Translations under genes and position numbers: made by a program
DNA from: Flaccisagitta enflata
Taxonomy: Eukaryota; Chaetognatha; Sagittoidea; Aphragmophora
DNA: 64,000 bases
Assembly: GCA_965153355.1 (NCBI GenBank)
Contig: OZ231127.1
Span: 2,728,001-2,792,000 of the forward strand
Direction: 5' to 3'
Shown: positions 9,417 through 21,150 of the stretch, in pieces
Position numbering within the stretch: the stretch's first letter is position 1
Layout of the letters: every line of letters starts with the position of its first letter
The notes under the pieces: model-generated
The model's input: the letters and a program-made list of their open reading frames with translations, nothing else
The model's database searches: none
Told to the model about the DNA's origin: nothing

Positions 9417-12007
9417 TTACAATCCAGCACAAACAGCAGGAATAGGCCTGCATTTACGCTCGACGCAGCATCGATCTCTGACGTAATTCCAAAAGGTACC
9501 GGCGGCGCAAGGCTCTGACTGAACAACCCCATCTCTTTGACAAACGAGGAATCGGTTGAGGGCGTAAGGGTCGCAAGCATAAACCGAAGGCGCACCAGAC
9601 AACTTCAAAGCCATCTTGCAAATGCATTGCTGCTTGGTCATGCCAAAGACCGGAGTGTCATCTTTGTTGATCGGACCAACCCACTTGTTGCTCGGGGTGA
9701 CGGAAACGGTCGTGGTCATAGCGGGACACGATCCGACGCAAGCTGATGAAGTCGAGGTCTTGGTCTCGCTGCAAGGGTCCCGGGTTGTTGTGACGGTGAC
9801 GTTGCTAGATGGAGTCCTGACGGTCTTCGTTTCAGTCTTGGGGATACCTTGGTTGAAGGTGGTAGCTGAAGGCGGCAACTGTCCACAAGGCACTTGGATC
9901 TGTCCACCGGAGGCGACAGAGGTCTTGGTGCAAACGACGGTCGTCTTCGTGGTGTACTCTTTAACGTAAGCCGCCGCAGTGGGCGCGGCTGAGGGGGAGC
10001 CCATTGGAGTGAAGCTGGTCGTAGTGGAAGTGACAGTAACGCCAGTAGTCGTAACCGTCGTCAATGTGGAAGTCGTCTCGGTCGTGACCACTTTGTTCAA
10101 CTTGGACTTCCCACCACAGGCGCAGTGGCATTTTTCAGGAATAGGAGGGCAGGATCCACTTGTTGCGCAGACTCCCTTGACGCAGTCAAATACCAAGCCT
10201 GGTCACGAGGATAAAATATGAGAATGAGGGCAGGTGTAAGAGCTAACCGGACACCTTAGCATTTACTATGTGACACTCATACCTTAAGTCCAACCCTACC
10301 CCCCAATCCAACCTTGACCCTAAACCCAACATCTACCCCTCCAATTTCCCTTTAATCCTAACCCCATTTAAAGCAATGATTAAAGGTCGGAAAACTGCAA
10401 ACTGAGTCCGGCAGGCTTAAACGAACTTCAATTACTCACCTTTAGGGCACGGGTGACAGGTGATGCGAGTTCCTTCACAGACGAGGTATTGATTCCTAGC
10501 TTTGTTGTTGGGATCCACAACATTCGCGACTCCATTAGTCGATCTTTTCAAAGCCTCTTGGCACAAGCAATGGTGACATTCGCCGATGACGCAATCGATA
10601 CATCCGTGAGTGCCCGATGTGACGACCTTGGTGACAGCTGTAAGGAGAGGAGTGTGTAAACCAAAAGACAGTGATAAGCTGCGTTTGATGGGGTGGATAT
10701 TAACAGCTCTCAAAAATATTTGAAAACTATCATTTCCTCTTGTCCATTTTAAACTAGACCAATATTGACCTGTGGAATCAACTCAGACCGTTAAAAATGC
10801 TCTTGGGTCAATTTTTCAATCCCCATGGCCTAGGGTTCTTAGTTCAAAAACCATATAAGGTCAAATTTTCAAAATTTAAAATGTGCATATCTGATTGCAG
10901 ATTCAGAATCTTTGTAAAAAACTGTATGTTGAAAGTGGCTTCCTTTTTTAAAAATTCTGACCAGAACAATGTCAAAATTGATGTTTTAGGTCAAAATTAA
11001 CAAAATTTTGAACAAAAGCGCTATTCTTACACTATTTTTACATTTAACATCAAATTTGACAATGTCCTAGTTAGAATTTTGAGAAAAGGAAGACACTTTT
11101 TTTGGACAGTTTTTTACAAGGATTCTAAATCTGCAATCAAATATGTATATTTCCCATTTTGAAAATTTGACCTCATATGGCTTTTAACCTGAGAACCATA
11201 GGCCATGGGGATCGAAAAATTGACCTGAGAACATTTCTGATGGTCTGAGTGGATTCCCCACCTCAATATTGGTCTAGTCTCAAACGGATGATAGCAAGTC
11301 ACGATTTTTGATAATTTAAGAGCTGTTAGGGTGGATATGGATACAGAAAGTTGAATGTACACTGGGTTAAGATCAAAAACTGATATTGTTAAGCGTGAAA
11401 GAGTCAAGGAGCTGAGGTACTAGTCAGTAATTCCAATATGGGAGCTGTTTAGTCCAACCCGACAAGACCCACTGAAATTTTACGCTTAATGTGAAACCTA
11501 CTTGGCTTTTTAGGGACAATGGGCTTGGCGTAAAGCATCCAGTTGGGGCACTCCTTCCTGCTGCATTCGTTGGCCGGGACGCAGATTCTCTCCCAGGGTT
11601 GCTTGGCACCCCAGTTGAACAGCTGCCCGTCGGGGCACTGACGGGTCTCGCTAGAAAAGACGCCGTTGAAATATTTGCACTCGAAGAACTTGGAAGGATC
11701 ACCGAAGCAACAAACTTTGTTCTGCCACATTTTACCCGCGGGGAACGTCGACGGATCTGCAACAAAATAAATTAAGGCAAAGGTGAAGGAGACGGCAGCA
11801 CCTATGTATAGGTTTTGCATTTTTCATGCGCTACCACAGGCAAAGAGAAAATTTAGCTTCTTGTACGTATCAAAAGGATGAACACTATACGAACTTACCC
11901 ATGATAGACTGGAAGTAAGCGGCACATGCTCGATCGCTCGATGGGCATCCAGCCTCGGCTCGGCAGGCGAGAGTCGCTGTCAACAGCATGACCACGGAGA
12001 GAACCAT
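9417..12007 (-). CDS. Secreted mucin-like chitin-binding (peritrophin-type) protein, 4 exons
   Basis: Exons by eye: 12007-11899, 11756-11502, 10637-10440 and 10198-9417; 1344 nt, 447 residues. All three introns are phase 1 with GT-AG ends (donors GTAAGT, GTAGGT, GTGAGT; acceptors TTGCAG, TTACAG, GACCAG). Exon 1 encodes a signal peptide (MVLSVVMLLTATLACRAEA). Residues ~52-105 form a type-2 chitin-binding-like module (FFEC, CPDGQLFN, ICVPANEC). A second module at ~144-198 spans the exon 3/4 junction (NQYLVC, CPKG joined to LVFDC), which supports the splice. Residues ~215-355 are Thr/Ser-rich, as in mucins. A third module lies at ~378-447 (NRFLVC, FWNYVRDRCC). Expected role: extracellular chitin binding in cuticle, gut lining or shell matrix. 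The type-2 (CBM14) assignment rests on cysteine spacing alone. Intron 2 holds a complete MITE. The next gene upstream diverges from it. Confidence 0.85.
10703..11326. mobile_element. 624-bp fold-back MITE inside intron 2
   Basis: Ends ACAGCTCT and AGAGCTGT are flanked by TA on both sides. Long arms include ACTAGACCAATATTG on the left and its inverse on the right, and CCCCATGGCCTA versus TAGGCCATGGGG. It accounts for most of the 864-nt intron, so the ancestral intron was near 240 nt. Confidence 0.87.
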
Positions 12008-12963
12008 CGTGAGAATGTCAGAGATAAGACGTAAATATAAAAACTATGGAGAGCCTAAAACAAAGAACATGAATTCATGGTATGATTTACCGCTTATTAG
12101 TGACCTAATAAAACGATGAAGCATATTACAGAACAATCAACTCCAGCAGAAGAATACATTGATCGAATAAAATGGGAACGGGAATTGGTCTTAGTGATAC
12201 AGCTTGCGAGGCTCACGTTGAAGGTGGCACCAGTTTGAAGCTCTGATGTTGACCTTAGACCTCGAAAGTACTTAACCGTTTGTGTTGAGTTCACAATTGA
12301 CCTAACGCGTCCGAGACGGGCTTTTGATTGGTTAAGTGAAAAAAGGTGAGGCAACGTGGTTGAAAAAAAAAAAAATTGGTAAGGCCAGAGGGACACAGAT
12401 ACTAAAAAAATCGATGGGACACGGATACTGATAAAGGTTTCGACGCCGTTGGGTTGGCTAGAATGAGTTTCAAAGCGCAAGAGAGATGAGGTTGCATACA
12501 CGCGACATTAACTAGCCTTGTCTGTCTGTTGGTCCAGCCATCTGTAAAACTTGATTATTCATTGCAACAGTTATTGAACTTTGGATAACTGATCCTGCCC
12601 GAAAACGTGATACCTTAGCTTCTTTTATCACTGCCCATGTCCACCTTTTTATTCGGCCTGATTTTTTTCTCTTTGTAAATTAGACAGTTTTCTTTTTAGA
12701 CATGCGTCCACGCATGTCTATCTGTCTATCTGCCGATCCGTTTGTCTGTCGTTCACACTATCGTGAAAAACCTTCGGAACAGGCGATCTCAACATTGTTC
12801 ATGCCTTCTCGCTTATATCCCGTCGATCAATCATTCATTCTTCATTAACTCATTCATACATTCCCTCATTCATTCAATAACTCATTCATTCATTCATTCA
12901 TTCATTCATTCATTCATTCATTCATTCATTCATTCAATCAATCATTCTTTAATCGCGAGGCGC
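12008..12963. other. Intergenic region between divergent genes, with element fragments
   Basis: Holds fragments resembling the hairpin-ended family at ~12490-12545 (GCATACACGCGAC then TCTGTCTGTTGGTCC) and ~12704-12760 (hairpin AGACATGCGTCCACGCATGTCT-like, then GTCTATCTGTCTATC), and a (CATT)n tract at ~12825-12940. Promoters for the two flanking genes should lie here, but I see no reliable TATA box. Confidence 0.5.
12825..12942. repeat. (CATT)n microsatellite
   Basis: Tandem CATT with a few interruptions. The Ser/Phe/Ile/His frame over it is an artefact. Confidence 0.92.
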
Positions 12964-12977
12964 ATGTGTTGGCTTAG

Positions 12978-13965
12978 ACTTGGCTTTGTTTTATTTGTTT
13001 GACAGTTGGACAAAACGATGATGACATCGCCGAAAATGACGCTACTGAAAATGAGGCCGCCGAAGATGACGCCACCGACTGCGCCACAATTCGCCATTTA
13101 AGCCAAACGGAAATCATCCAAGATCTGATCAAAATCATCGGTGAAGAAAAATTCGCACTTTTACATCAGTCCTTTGAAGATTGGCGATTGACGCAAGAAC
13201 AAGATGATGATAATGATGATGATGATGGTGGTGGTGGTGGTGATGACGATGATGATGATGACGAGGACGATGATGATGGCGACAACTATGACAGCTACAT
13301 TGACATGATCGCCACCGACATGGTTGATGCTGAATCCAACAACAACAACAACAACAACAACAAGCGATGGAATCCAGCGTCGGCTTTTAAAGACGTTCCT
13401 CTGAAGCCGGAAGAAAGCCAAAAGCTGACCAAAATGTTGAAATACGTCAAAAAGATGATGAAATGTGAAGAGGAGGAGGAGGAGGAGGAAAAGTGTGAGG
13501 AAGAAGAGGAGGAAGATTACGGTGGCTATGATTTAAACGAGGAAGGAGACGAAGATAATGAAATTGACAGAGAGAAAAGGCAAAGAGGTGGTCGACCAGG
13601 AGGAGGATGAGGAGGAGGAGGAGGAAGGCCAGGTGGTGGCCCGGGAGGCCGCCGACCAGGTGGTGGACCGGGCGGGAGAAGACCCGGCGATGGACCTGGA
13701 GGAAGAAGACCAGGTGGTGGACCAGGAGAGAGACGACCCGGTGGTGGACCCGGAGAAAGGAGACCCGGCGATGGACCCGGAGGAAGAAGACCCGGTGGCG
13801 GACCTGGAGGAAGAAGACCTCAAAAACCTAGACCTGGAAGAAAAACCCAAACCAGGGAGAAGACCTGGAGGAGAAGGATATCAACAGCAACAACCCGCGG
13901 GTAGAAATGATGTTAAAACATATGCAACATTGCCTCTGGTGGTTAGCTTATCTTTTGGTAACTAA
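12978..13965 (+). pseudogene. Acidic, Gly-Arg-Pro-rich secreted-like protein gene with broken frame
   Basis: One frame from 12978 reads TWLCFICLTVGQNDDD, like the core of a signal peptide. AG at 12976-12977 may be a splice acceptor, or an ATG at 12964 may be one base out of frame. Then come Asp/Glu-rich segments, a conserved-looking middle (SQTEIIQDLIKIIGEEKF), poly-Asp, poly-Asn and Glu runs to 13607. A TGA (13608-13610) interrupts a Gly tract. The same frame then gives about eight 9-residue repeats of the type RRPGGGPGG to ~13840, whose differences are nearly all at third codon positions. After an A5 run near 13845 the repeat continues only in the next frame (KPKPGRRPGGEGYQQQQ) to the stop near 13966. 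So it is either a recent pseudogene or a gene with two sequencing errors. Acidic, repetitive secreted proteins occur in biomineral and cuticle matrices; that role is inference only. Confidence 0.55.
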
Positions 13966-13966
13966 T

Positions 13967-14314
13967 ACAGCCCTAAGGTGATTTGTTTTCTATAATGAAC
14001 AGGATCGAATATTGCTGATTTTTGATGTTTAAGAATTTGGGGTTGACATTAAATTTTTTGAGAAGGTTGTTTCAGGAAGGAGAGAGTTTCAATTTCTCGC
14101 TATTTTTGGTATATGAGGAGCATTAAAAGGTGGCCAGATGGATATGGTCTCCTTCGGTCCGCCATATTTATCAGGTGTCTTGTTATGGTCTGCATATCTT
14201 GGACAGAAATTAGTGACCCTTTTCGAAATGATGCATAACTTTTGAGAAGTCTTGTGATAGATTCTGAAATGGGACGATTTATTCAGAAATTGTAAGGATA
14301 GTTGTGATGGGTCC
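13967..14314. other. Unassigned spacer
   Basis: No convincing gene or repeat. Confidence 0.4.
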
Positions 14315-14684
14315 GGATCAAACACCAGTAAGAGCTCCAAAGGCTCTTGTCCTTTACTTAAATGGAGTCGAGTAGTAATATTGTCCAACTTTCATATAGT
14401 ATGATTTATCAAAAGTTGATTCTATAGAGAAACTTTGTAACAATGAAGAAAAAAAGAATATTGAAAAATATTATAAAACAAAATTAGAATTTATACGTCT
14501 GGGTAGCTGAAATGTCTTGAATGACCATCATTAAGGATGAACTTGCATTGCATTTGTTAAAATGGTCAATGATTTCGAAAATATTTGCCATTGAAAAATA
14601 TTTATGAAAGTTGGACAACATTACTGCTCAACAATATCTAAAATAAGGACAAGAGCCCTTGGAGCTCTTACTGGTGTTTAATCC
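14315..14684. mobile_element. Inverted-repeat MITE, ~370 bp
   Basis: GGATCAAACACCAGTAAGAG at the left and CTCTTACTGGTGTTTAATCC at the right are inverted copies. Arms continue with CAAAGGCTCTTGTCC/GGACAAGAGCCCTTG and TGTCCAACTTTCATA/TATGAAAGTTGGACA. No coding capacity. Confidence 0.85.
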
Positions 14685-14914
14685 GTCATATAGTCATATA
14701 CAGTTGAACCCTGCTCCAACGGACCCGCTAGCGACGGAATTCAACCTGTAACAGATGTAAGATTCATAGTCTCTCAAAGTAGATTTCTTTTATTTCTTTT
14801 GTTGTCGCTTTAGCTGTTGGGAGATACACCCTTCCTCAAGAGGATTCAAGCATGACAGGTTGCAAGGGTGAGACCTTTCGCGCTCCAAATAAAAGGCCCT
14901 AAACCTTAGTAGAC

Positions 14915-14932
14915 TTGTGTGTGCGTGTGTGC

Positions 14933-14991
<59 letters not shown>

Positions 14992-15044
14992 TTTGTTTGT
15001 TTGTATGTTAGTGTGTCTGTGTCTGTGAGTGTGTGTGTGTGTGG

Positions 15045-15084
<40 letters not shown>

Positions 15085-15087
15085 CTC
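14915..15087. repeat. (TG)n then (TC)n compound microsatellite
   Basis: TG repeats (14915-15045) run into TC repeats ending at 15087. The LINE open frame starts immediately after, so the truncation point of the retroelement coincides with the microsatellite. Confidence 0.93.
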
Positions 15088-15101
15088 ATGAAAGTGGCAT
15101 G

Positions 15102-16807
15102 ATGGAGGTCCCGAATATAAAGATCCAAAGAGGAATATTCCAAGGAGATATGCTTTCTCCCTTACTATTCATAATAGCAATAAACCCATTGAGCTTCTAA
15201 CTAAACAAGAGTGGTATGGGGTATGACATTGATGGGGTAAAGTTTAGCCACATGATCTATATGGATGACATTAAAACATTCTCAGGATCTATCAAGGGTA
15301 ACCAGGAAATGATTAAGATCATGTATGACTTCAGCAACACTATTGGAATGGCTTTCGGAATAGAAAAATGTAAAGTGCTTAACATAACAAGAGGGAAACA
15401 TACAAATCATGGGGGAGTGGCGCTGCCAAACGGGGAGGTGATAGAGGAAATGGACGAGGAGGATGTATACAAATACTTAGGAGTTATTGAGTCCACTGGA
15501 ATCAAACATGAAAAAATGAAGGAGAAAGTGTTAACAACCTTTAAAAAACGAGTAAAAAGTATCCTTAAAACCTAGTTAAACTCTAAGAATATTATGATCT
15601 CAATAGGCGAGTACGCCATACCTGTCATTTCATACACATATGGGGTGATCAACTGGACTGAGGCAGAGATAAAAGATGCCGACATTTACATTCGTAAACA
15701 ACTAAACTTATACCGAATGTTTGAAATCAAGAGTGATGTTGACCGCCTGTATGTCCCTAGAGTAATGGGTGGAAGAGGACTCATGTCTCTTTGGGATGCC
15801 TTCCAAAGTACAATGGTAAGACTGGGCCATTTCTTAAATGAGTCCCAAGCTCAAAGCATTATCAAGTGCAAGGAGTTTGACAGTAACTCTCTCTTCTCCA
15901 CCACTAAGAAGGCAGAGAAATTCGCAAATGCAATAGAGTTTGAAAAACCCACAAATCTCAACAACAAGACACTACTCAGACAAGCCAAAATCATTTCACA
16001 AAAATTTAAGGAGGCCTTACACAAAACAAGATATGAAAAATTCGTCTCAAAATCCCAGCAGGGGTTTTCTTCAGACAGATGGCTGAGAAAAACCTTGATG
16101 TAAAAGCAAGCTTAGCCTGGATACAAAAATGCCACCTATCACCTCAATCTGAATCGTACATATATGGCATGCAAGAACTGGCTATTTTTACCCGGTGGCA
16201 TGAAAAGTTTATTGTAAAAAATATTGAGTCCGACCTATGCCAAATTTGTCACAAAGAGAGTGAAAGAACTTCCCATATACTCGCAGAGTGTGACACATTG
16301 GCAAAAAAGGAGTACCTGGAAAGGCATAATAATGTTGCCAAATATATCCACCATGCGATTTGCAAATCCTTTGGGTTCCCAACTCAACAAAAATGGCACT
16401 TACACAGACCGGAGGAGGTTACCATGGATAAAAGGGCGGAAATACTCTGGGACATGATCATTTGCACAGACCGTGCTGTCGGAGCTAATAGGCTGGACAT
16501 AGTAATTAGAAGTAAGGAAAATAGAAAAACGTACATTGTAGACGTAAGTTGCCCCTCTGATGTCAATGTTGAGGCTAAAGAGAATGAGAAAATGTTGAAA
16601 TATGGAGCTCTGCGTGTGAAATTGGGAAAGATGTGGAACTGTGAGTGTGAGGTGATTCCCATAGTGGTTGGTGGACTGGGGGTCATTACGCAAAACTTTG
16701 ATACGTACCTAAAGAGGATCCCTGCTGAGCTCTGCAAAGAGATGTGCCAGAAGATCACCCTCTTGGGAAGTGAAAAGATTATGCGATCTGTCCTGGCCAG
16801 AAAATGA
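15102..16807 (+). pseudogene. 5'-truncated non-LTR retrotransposon (RT, zinc finger, restriction-like endonuclease)
   Basis: The frame opens with IQRGIFQGDMLSPLLF, a reverse-transcriptase motif, followed by the catalytic YMDD at ~15261. Thumb-like sequence follows (DVYKYLGVIES, NWTEAEIKDADIYIRKQLNL). Further on there is a C-x2-C-x8-H-x4-C finger (CQICHKESERTSHILAEC, from ~16238), then the endonuclease-like block (RLDIVIRS...TYIVDVSCPSD). This finger-plus-endonuclease arrangement is typical of R2/R4/NeSL-type LINEs. Decay: TAA at 15198, TAG at 15573, a frameshift near 16079-16103, and RLD where an RPD motif is expected. The 5' part, including the fingers palm start, is missing. The C-terminal frame ends with TGA at 16805-16807. 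Functionally dead. Confidence 0.88.
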
Positions 16808-16839
16808 TGGATATTTCATGGGGCGCTTGGGTGCTTCAT

Positions 16840-16965
16840 ATTAGAGGTCGACCGAAGGTAGGTAAACCGAAGCCGAACCGAAGCCGAAGTTGACAGTGAC
16901 TAACTGACCGAAACCGAAACCGAAGTTTACCGAAGTCAGAAACCGAAGTTATTATTTTTTAGTTT
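16840..16965. repeat. CCGAAG/CCGAAAC short repeat
   Basis: Irregular repeats such as AACCGAAGCCGAACCGAAGC directly follow the LINE. Related words recur at 18676-18715 and inverted near 19130-19250, as if one element had been split by later insertions. Confidence 0.6.
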
Positions 16966-17184
16966 TACGTAACGCTACCTCGCTTTATCTGTCAATTGGT
17001 CCCCATTTTCCTTGGTTAGCGTTTTTTAAGCATTTTAAGCTCACTGCTCCAACTTAAATGCCACAGTACCTTTCCCCATCATTGCCCTTGCCTATCTGTA
17101 AGTGACTAGAGTACCACTTTGTGTATCCGGCTTTTTTTGATTATATTGAATAAAAAATGTTTAAAAAATGTTTTCTTTTATGCA

Positions 17185-17809
<625 letters not shown>

Positions 17810-18571
17810 GGGCAGCGGCCCCAAAGGGCCGATGTCCTGTAGGACACAGGGGTGAATTTCCTTACGTCTGTCCGTCCGTACGTATGTCCGTCCGTACGTC
17901 CCCCCCTCTGAAGCTTCTCAAGCCTCTCAGGACTCAAATCCAGCCTCTCAGGCCTCAAATCCGGCTACTCAGGCCTCAAATCTGGCCTCTCAGACCTCAA
18001 ATCTGGCCTCTCAGGCCTCAAATCTAGCCTTTCAGGCCTCAGACCCAGCCTCTCAGGCCTCAAATCTGGCCTCTCAGGCCTCAAATCTGGCCTCCCAGGT
18101 CTCAAATCTAGCCTCTCAGGCCTCAAATCCAGCCTCTCAGGCCTCAAATCCAGCCTCTCAGGCCTCAAATCTGGCCTCTCAGGCCTCAAATCTGGCCTCT
18201 CAAGCCTCAAATCCAGCCTTTCAGGCCTCAAATCCAGCCTCACAGGCCTCAATCCCACCTCTCAAGCCTCAAATCCAGCCTCTTGGGCCTCAAATCAAGC
18301 CTCTTAGGCCTAAAATTCAGCCTCTTAGGCCTCAAATTCTCATTGAATAACATGGCAAATTGAAAAAAAATTGAAAAAATGCAAAATTCTCAATGCATAT
18401 CACGGAAAATTACCCCAGATATGCCCTCTCAGGACGTATGGAAATTCACCCCTGTGTCCTACAGGACATCAGCCCTTTGGGGCTGCTGCCCTGCTCTCAC
18501 TCCACCTCTTCAGTTAATCACTCCAAGCAGGGCATCGGGTACCGCTGACCATGTGTGATCCTTGGATGACT
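17810..18571 (+). mobile_element. Long-TIR element with 22-bp minisatellite core, copy A
   Basis: GGGCAGCGGCCCCAAAGGGC, continuing through TGTCCTGTAGGACACAGGGG, is mirrored at 18430-18491. The arms themselves contain palindromes (GGCCCCAAAGGGCC, TGTCCTGTAGGACA). The interior is a degenerate 21-22 bp array of CCTCTCAGGCCTCAAATC type. The tail beyond the right arm to ~18571 is shared with the copy at 30754, including GCAGGGCATCGGGTACCGCT, so the element extends past its inverted repeat. Confidence 0.85.
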
Positions 18572-18574
18572 TCT

Positions 18575-18606
18575 CTGTCTCTCTCTCTCTCTCTCTCACT
18601 CTCTCT
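18575..18606. repeat. Short (TC)n tract
   Basis: Simple repeat following the 17810 element. Confidence 0.85.
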
Positions 18607-18720
18607 TGCATAAATGAAATATTTTACTTTTCAAAGAAAAATAATGTTAATTTCGATTATTAGGGCAGTATCCTGACCCGAAGGTCGAAGCCGAAGTTAA
18701 CCTTCAGACGATCCCTAAAC

Positions 18721-18758
18721 ATGCACACATGCACACACACACGCACACACACACACAC

Positions 18759-18802
<44 letters not shown>

Positions 18803-18812
18803 ACACACACAG
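18721..18812. repeat. (CA)n microsatellite
   Basis: CA repeats with sporadic interruptions. Confidence 0.93.
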
Positions 18813-18877
18813 GGACAGACGGCACGGACAGCCTGAGATCAACAAACAACACCAAAGAATTCTTTTTTTAAAGAGAA

Positions 18878-19171
18878 TTGATTTACACCAACATTGTCAA
18901 GGATTTAGTTGCAAGCGAAGCATCAAGTCTCGATCGCGATCGGCGATCTTTCCTTCTTTTGATGAGGAAAGGGGGGATTGATCTTATTTGTAAAGGAAGC
19001 ATGAGCAATGTAAATTCGTTAGGAAAAGGAAAAGCAGATGCATGTTTAATTGTGGAATCATCTTTCGTGTTAGAGGGCAATTCTGGAGTCCCAATTTGCA
19101 CGTTCGATAGGAAAAGTAAACAAAACATCAAACTTCGGTTTATTGACCTACTGAATTCGGTGACCTACTGA
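18878..19171 (+). other. Possible coding remnant, unidentified
   Basis: A frame from TTG at 18878 reads IYTNIVKDLVASEASSLDRD and continues to a stop at 19169-19171 with mixed composition (CLIVESSFVLEGNSGVPICT) unlike the surrounding repeats. No domain is recognised, and CCGAAG-type repeats flank both sides. It could be a transposon remnant or chance. Confidence 0.25.
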
Positions 19172-19830
19172 TAACTGACCACTCCGGATTCAGTGACGGA
19201 GCTGGGAGAGTGATCCGTACAGTAAAAACAGTTCGAACCGGAGGTTCGGTCGGTCTGTACTTCATATAGCAGAATATACTAAATTATGGGTGTGCCAATA
19301 TGGCTGTACTCATTAGGAGGACTGGTGTTGCCCATACGGGCCTTAAAAGTTTGTTCAAATTTGCCTTTGATGGATTACATTTGATAAGTGGATTATTTGA
19401 AACTTGACTTCGTCAAAAAGAAACAAAAGATTACATACCAAAATTCTAAATAATTCTGAAATGCCCTTAGGATTACGTCAATCCTTGGCAATCAGTCTAA
19501 TGTTACCAAGACAGTTTGTTCTTGAGCAAGTACATGTATAAACTCTCTCTCTCTCTCTCTCTTTCACTCTCTTTCTCTCTTTCCTTGCCTCTTGGTTAGG
19601 TTTTCAAAGATAAAGTCATGCAAAGATTTTCGAGGGTAAAATCTAAAACGCCGATCTCGCGCTGAGCGATCAGAAAACCTTCCAGCCAGCGGAGCCCCCG
19701 AAAATGCTAAGTCCGTGAGCAATCAGAAAATCATCCAGTCAGGGGAAGAACATTTTCTATTGGTCTCGTGATCTTTTTTTTTTTGCGGCTCTGTAATCTG
19801 AACTGAAGGAAGGTGGTTTTCTGTTTGTCT
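19172..19830. other. Unassigned spacer
   Basis: Includes a short (TC)n strip at ~19543-19575. No gene recognised. Confidence 0.45.
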
Positions 19831-21150
19831 CTGAGCTTAAATTTTCGATATGTCTCTTAACTAGTATACATCTTTATTTTCTGTTTGTCTCTGTACACTA
19901 CAAAACCAATGGGTCTGAGAGCCTCACCATCAGACATGACAGCTGACAGCTGACAGCTGACTTTTTGTTTGTCTCTTAACTGAAAGACAAATGCCAATGA
20001 GTCTGACAGCCTTGACAGCTGACAGCTGACAGCTAATAGAGAACCAAACAGAAAATCAGACAGAGGTATCTTTGAGAAACAAAGTGAAAATATAAGTTTA
20101 GAGACAAGCAAAAAATGATGATTTATTTCAGTTTTCTATTTACTTGACAGAGACAACAAGAAAATTTTAGTTAAGAGACAAACAGAAAATTGTTATTCAT
20201 TTCAGTTTTCTGTTTGTCTTGGTTTTTTGTTTGTCTCTTAACTTAAAGATAAATGCCAATGAGTCTAGAAGCCTTGACAGCTGACAGCTGATAGAGAACC
20301 AAACCAAAAAGTAAACAGAGGTATATTTGAGAGACAAAGGGAAAATTTAAGTTCATTGACAAGCAGAAAATGATTATTCATTTCAGTTTTCTGTTTGTCT
20401 CTGAGCCTGGATTTTTTGTTTGTCTCTTAACTTAAAGACAAATGCCAATGAGTCTAAAAGCCTTGACAGCTGATGGAGCACCAAACCAAAAAGTGAATAG
20501 AGGTATCTTTGAGAGACAAAGGGAAATTGTAAGTTTAGAGACAAGCAGAAAATGATTATTCATTTCAAGTTTCTGTTTGTCTCTGAGCCTTGATTTTCTT
20601 TTTGTCTCTTAACATAAAGACAAATTCCAATGAGTCCAAAAGCCTTGACAGCTGACAGCTGATAGAGAAGCAAACCAAAAAATAAATAGAGGTATCTTTG
20701 GGAGACAAAAGGAAAATTTAAGTTTAGAGACAAGCAGAAAATGATTATTCATTTCAGTTTTCTGTTTGTCTCTGAGCCAGGATTTTTTGATTGTCTCTTA
20801 ATATTAAGACAAATGCCAATGAGTCAGAAAGCTTTGACAGCAGATGGAGACGTTTGATGGAACAGATGGCAAACGTCAGATGGAGAACCATACAGAGAGT
20901 CAAAGAGGTATTCCTGAGAGACAAATGGGAAATCAAAGTTTACAGAGAAACAGGAAATAATTTATTTTTTTCAGTTTTCTGTTTGTCTCCACTCCAATTT
21001 GCAATTTTCTGTTTGTCTCTGACCATGAAAAACCAATGGGTCTGAATGGGTTACCTAAGTTATGTGCAGGTGGGCTAGAGCAGTGATAGAGAAGGTCAAT
21101 TGGGCATTTGACCAGGAGTAGTAAGCTGAAAATTGACAAAGTGCAAGGGA
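19830..21150. repeat. ~185-bp tandem units built on GAGACAAACAGAAAAT and its inverse
   Basis: Units recur near 20190, 20370, 20550 and 20740. Each contains AGACAAGCAGAAAATGATTA, then the inverse TTTTCTGTTTGTCTCTGAGC about 25 bp later, and ACAAATGCCAATGAGTC plus CCTTGACAGCTGA. Each unit can therefore fold on itself. The open frames through it are not genes. Confidence 0.85.

Noticed and set aside
12097-12501. 134-residue minus-strand frame upstream of the chitin-binding gene
   Set aside because: Contains a poly-Phe run from an A-run and hairpin-family fragments at its edge; no splice link to the downstream signal-peptide exon.
13558-13965. Acidic frame (DQEEDEEEEEEGQVVAREAA ...) as the real product
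   Set aside because: Repeat-unit differences are mostly amino-acid-changing in this frame but synonymous in the Gly-Arg-Pro frame; kept as an alternative only.
14700-14760. Shared GTTCAACTG-like words with 39540-39625
   Set aside because: Short and diverged; possibly one dispersed repeat, but its ends cannot be defined from two fragments.
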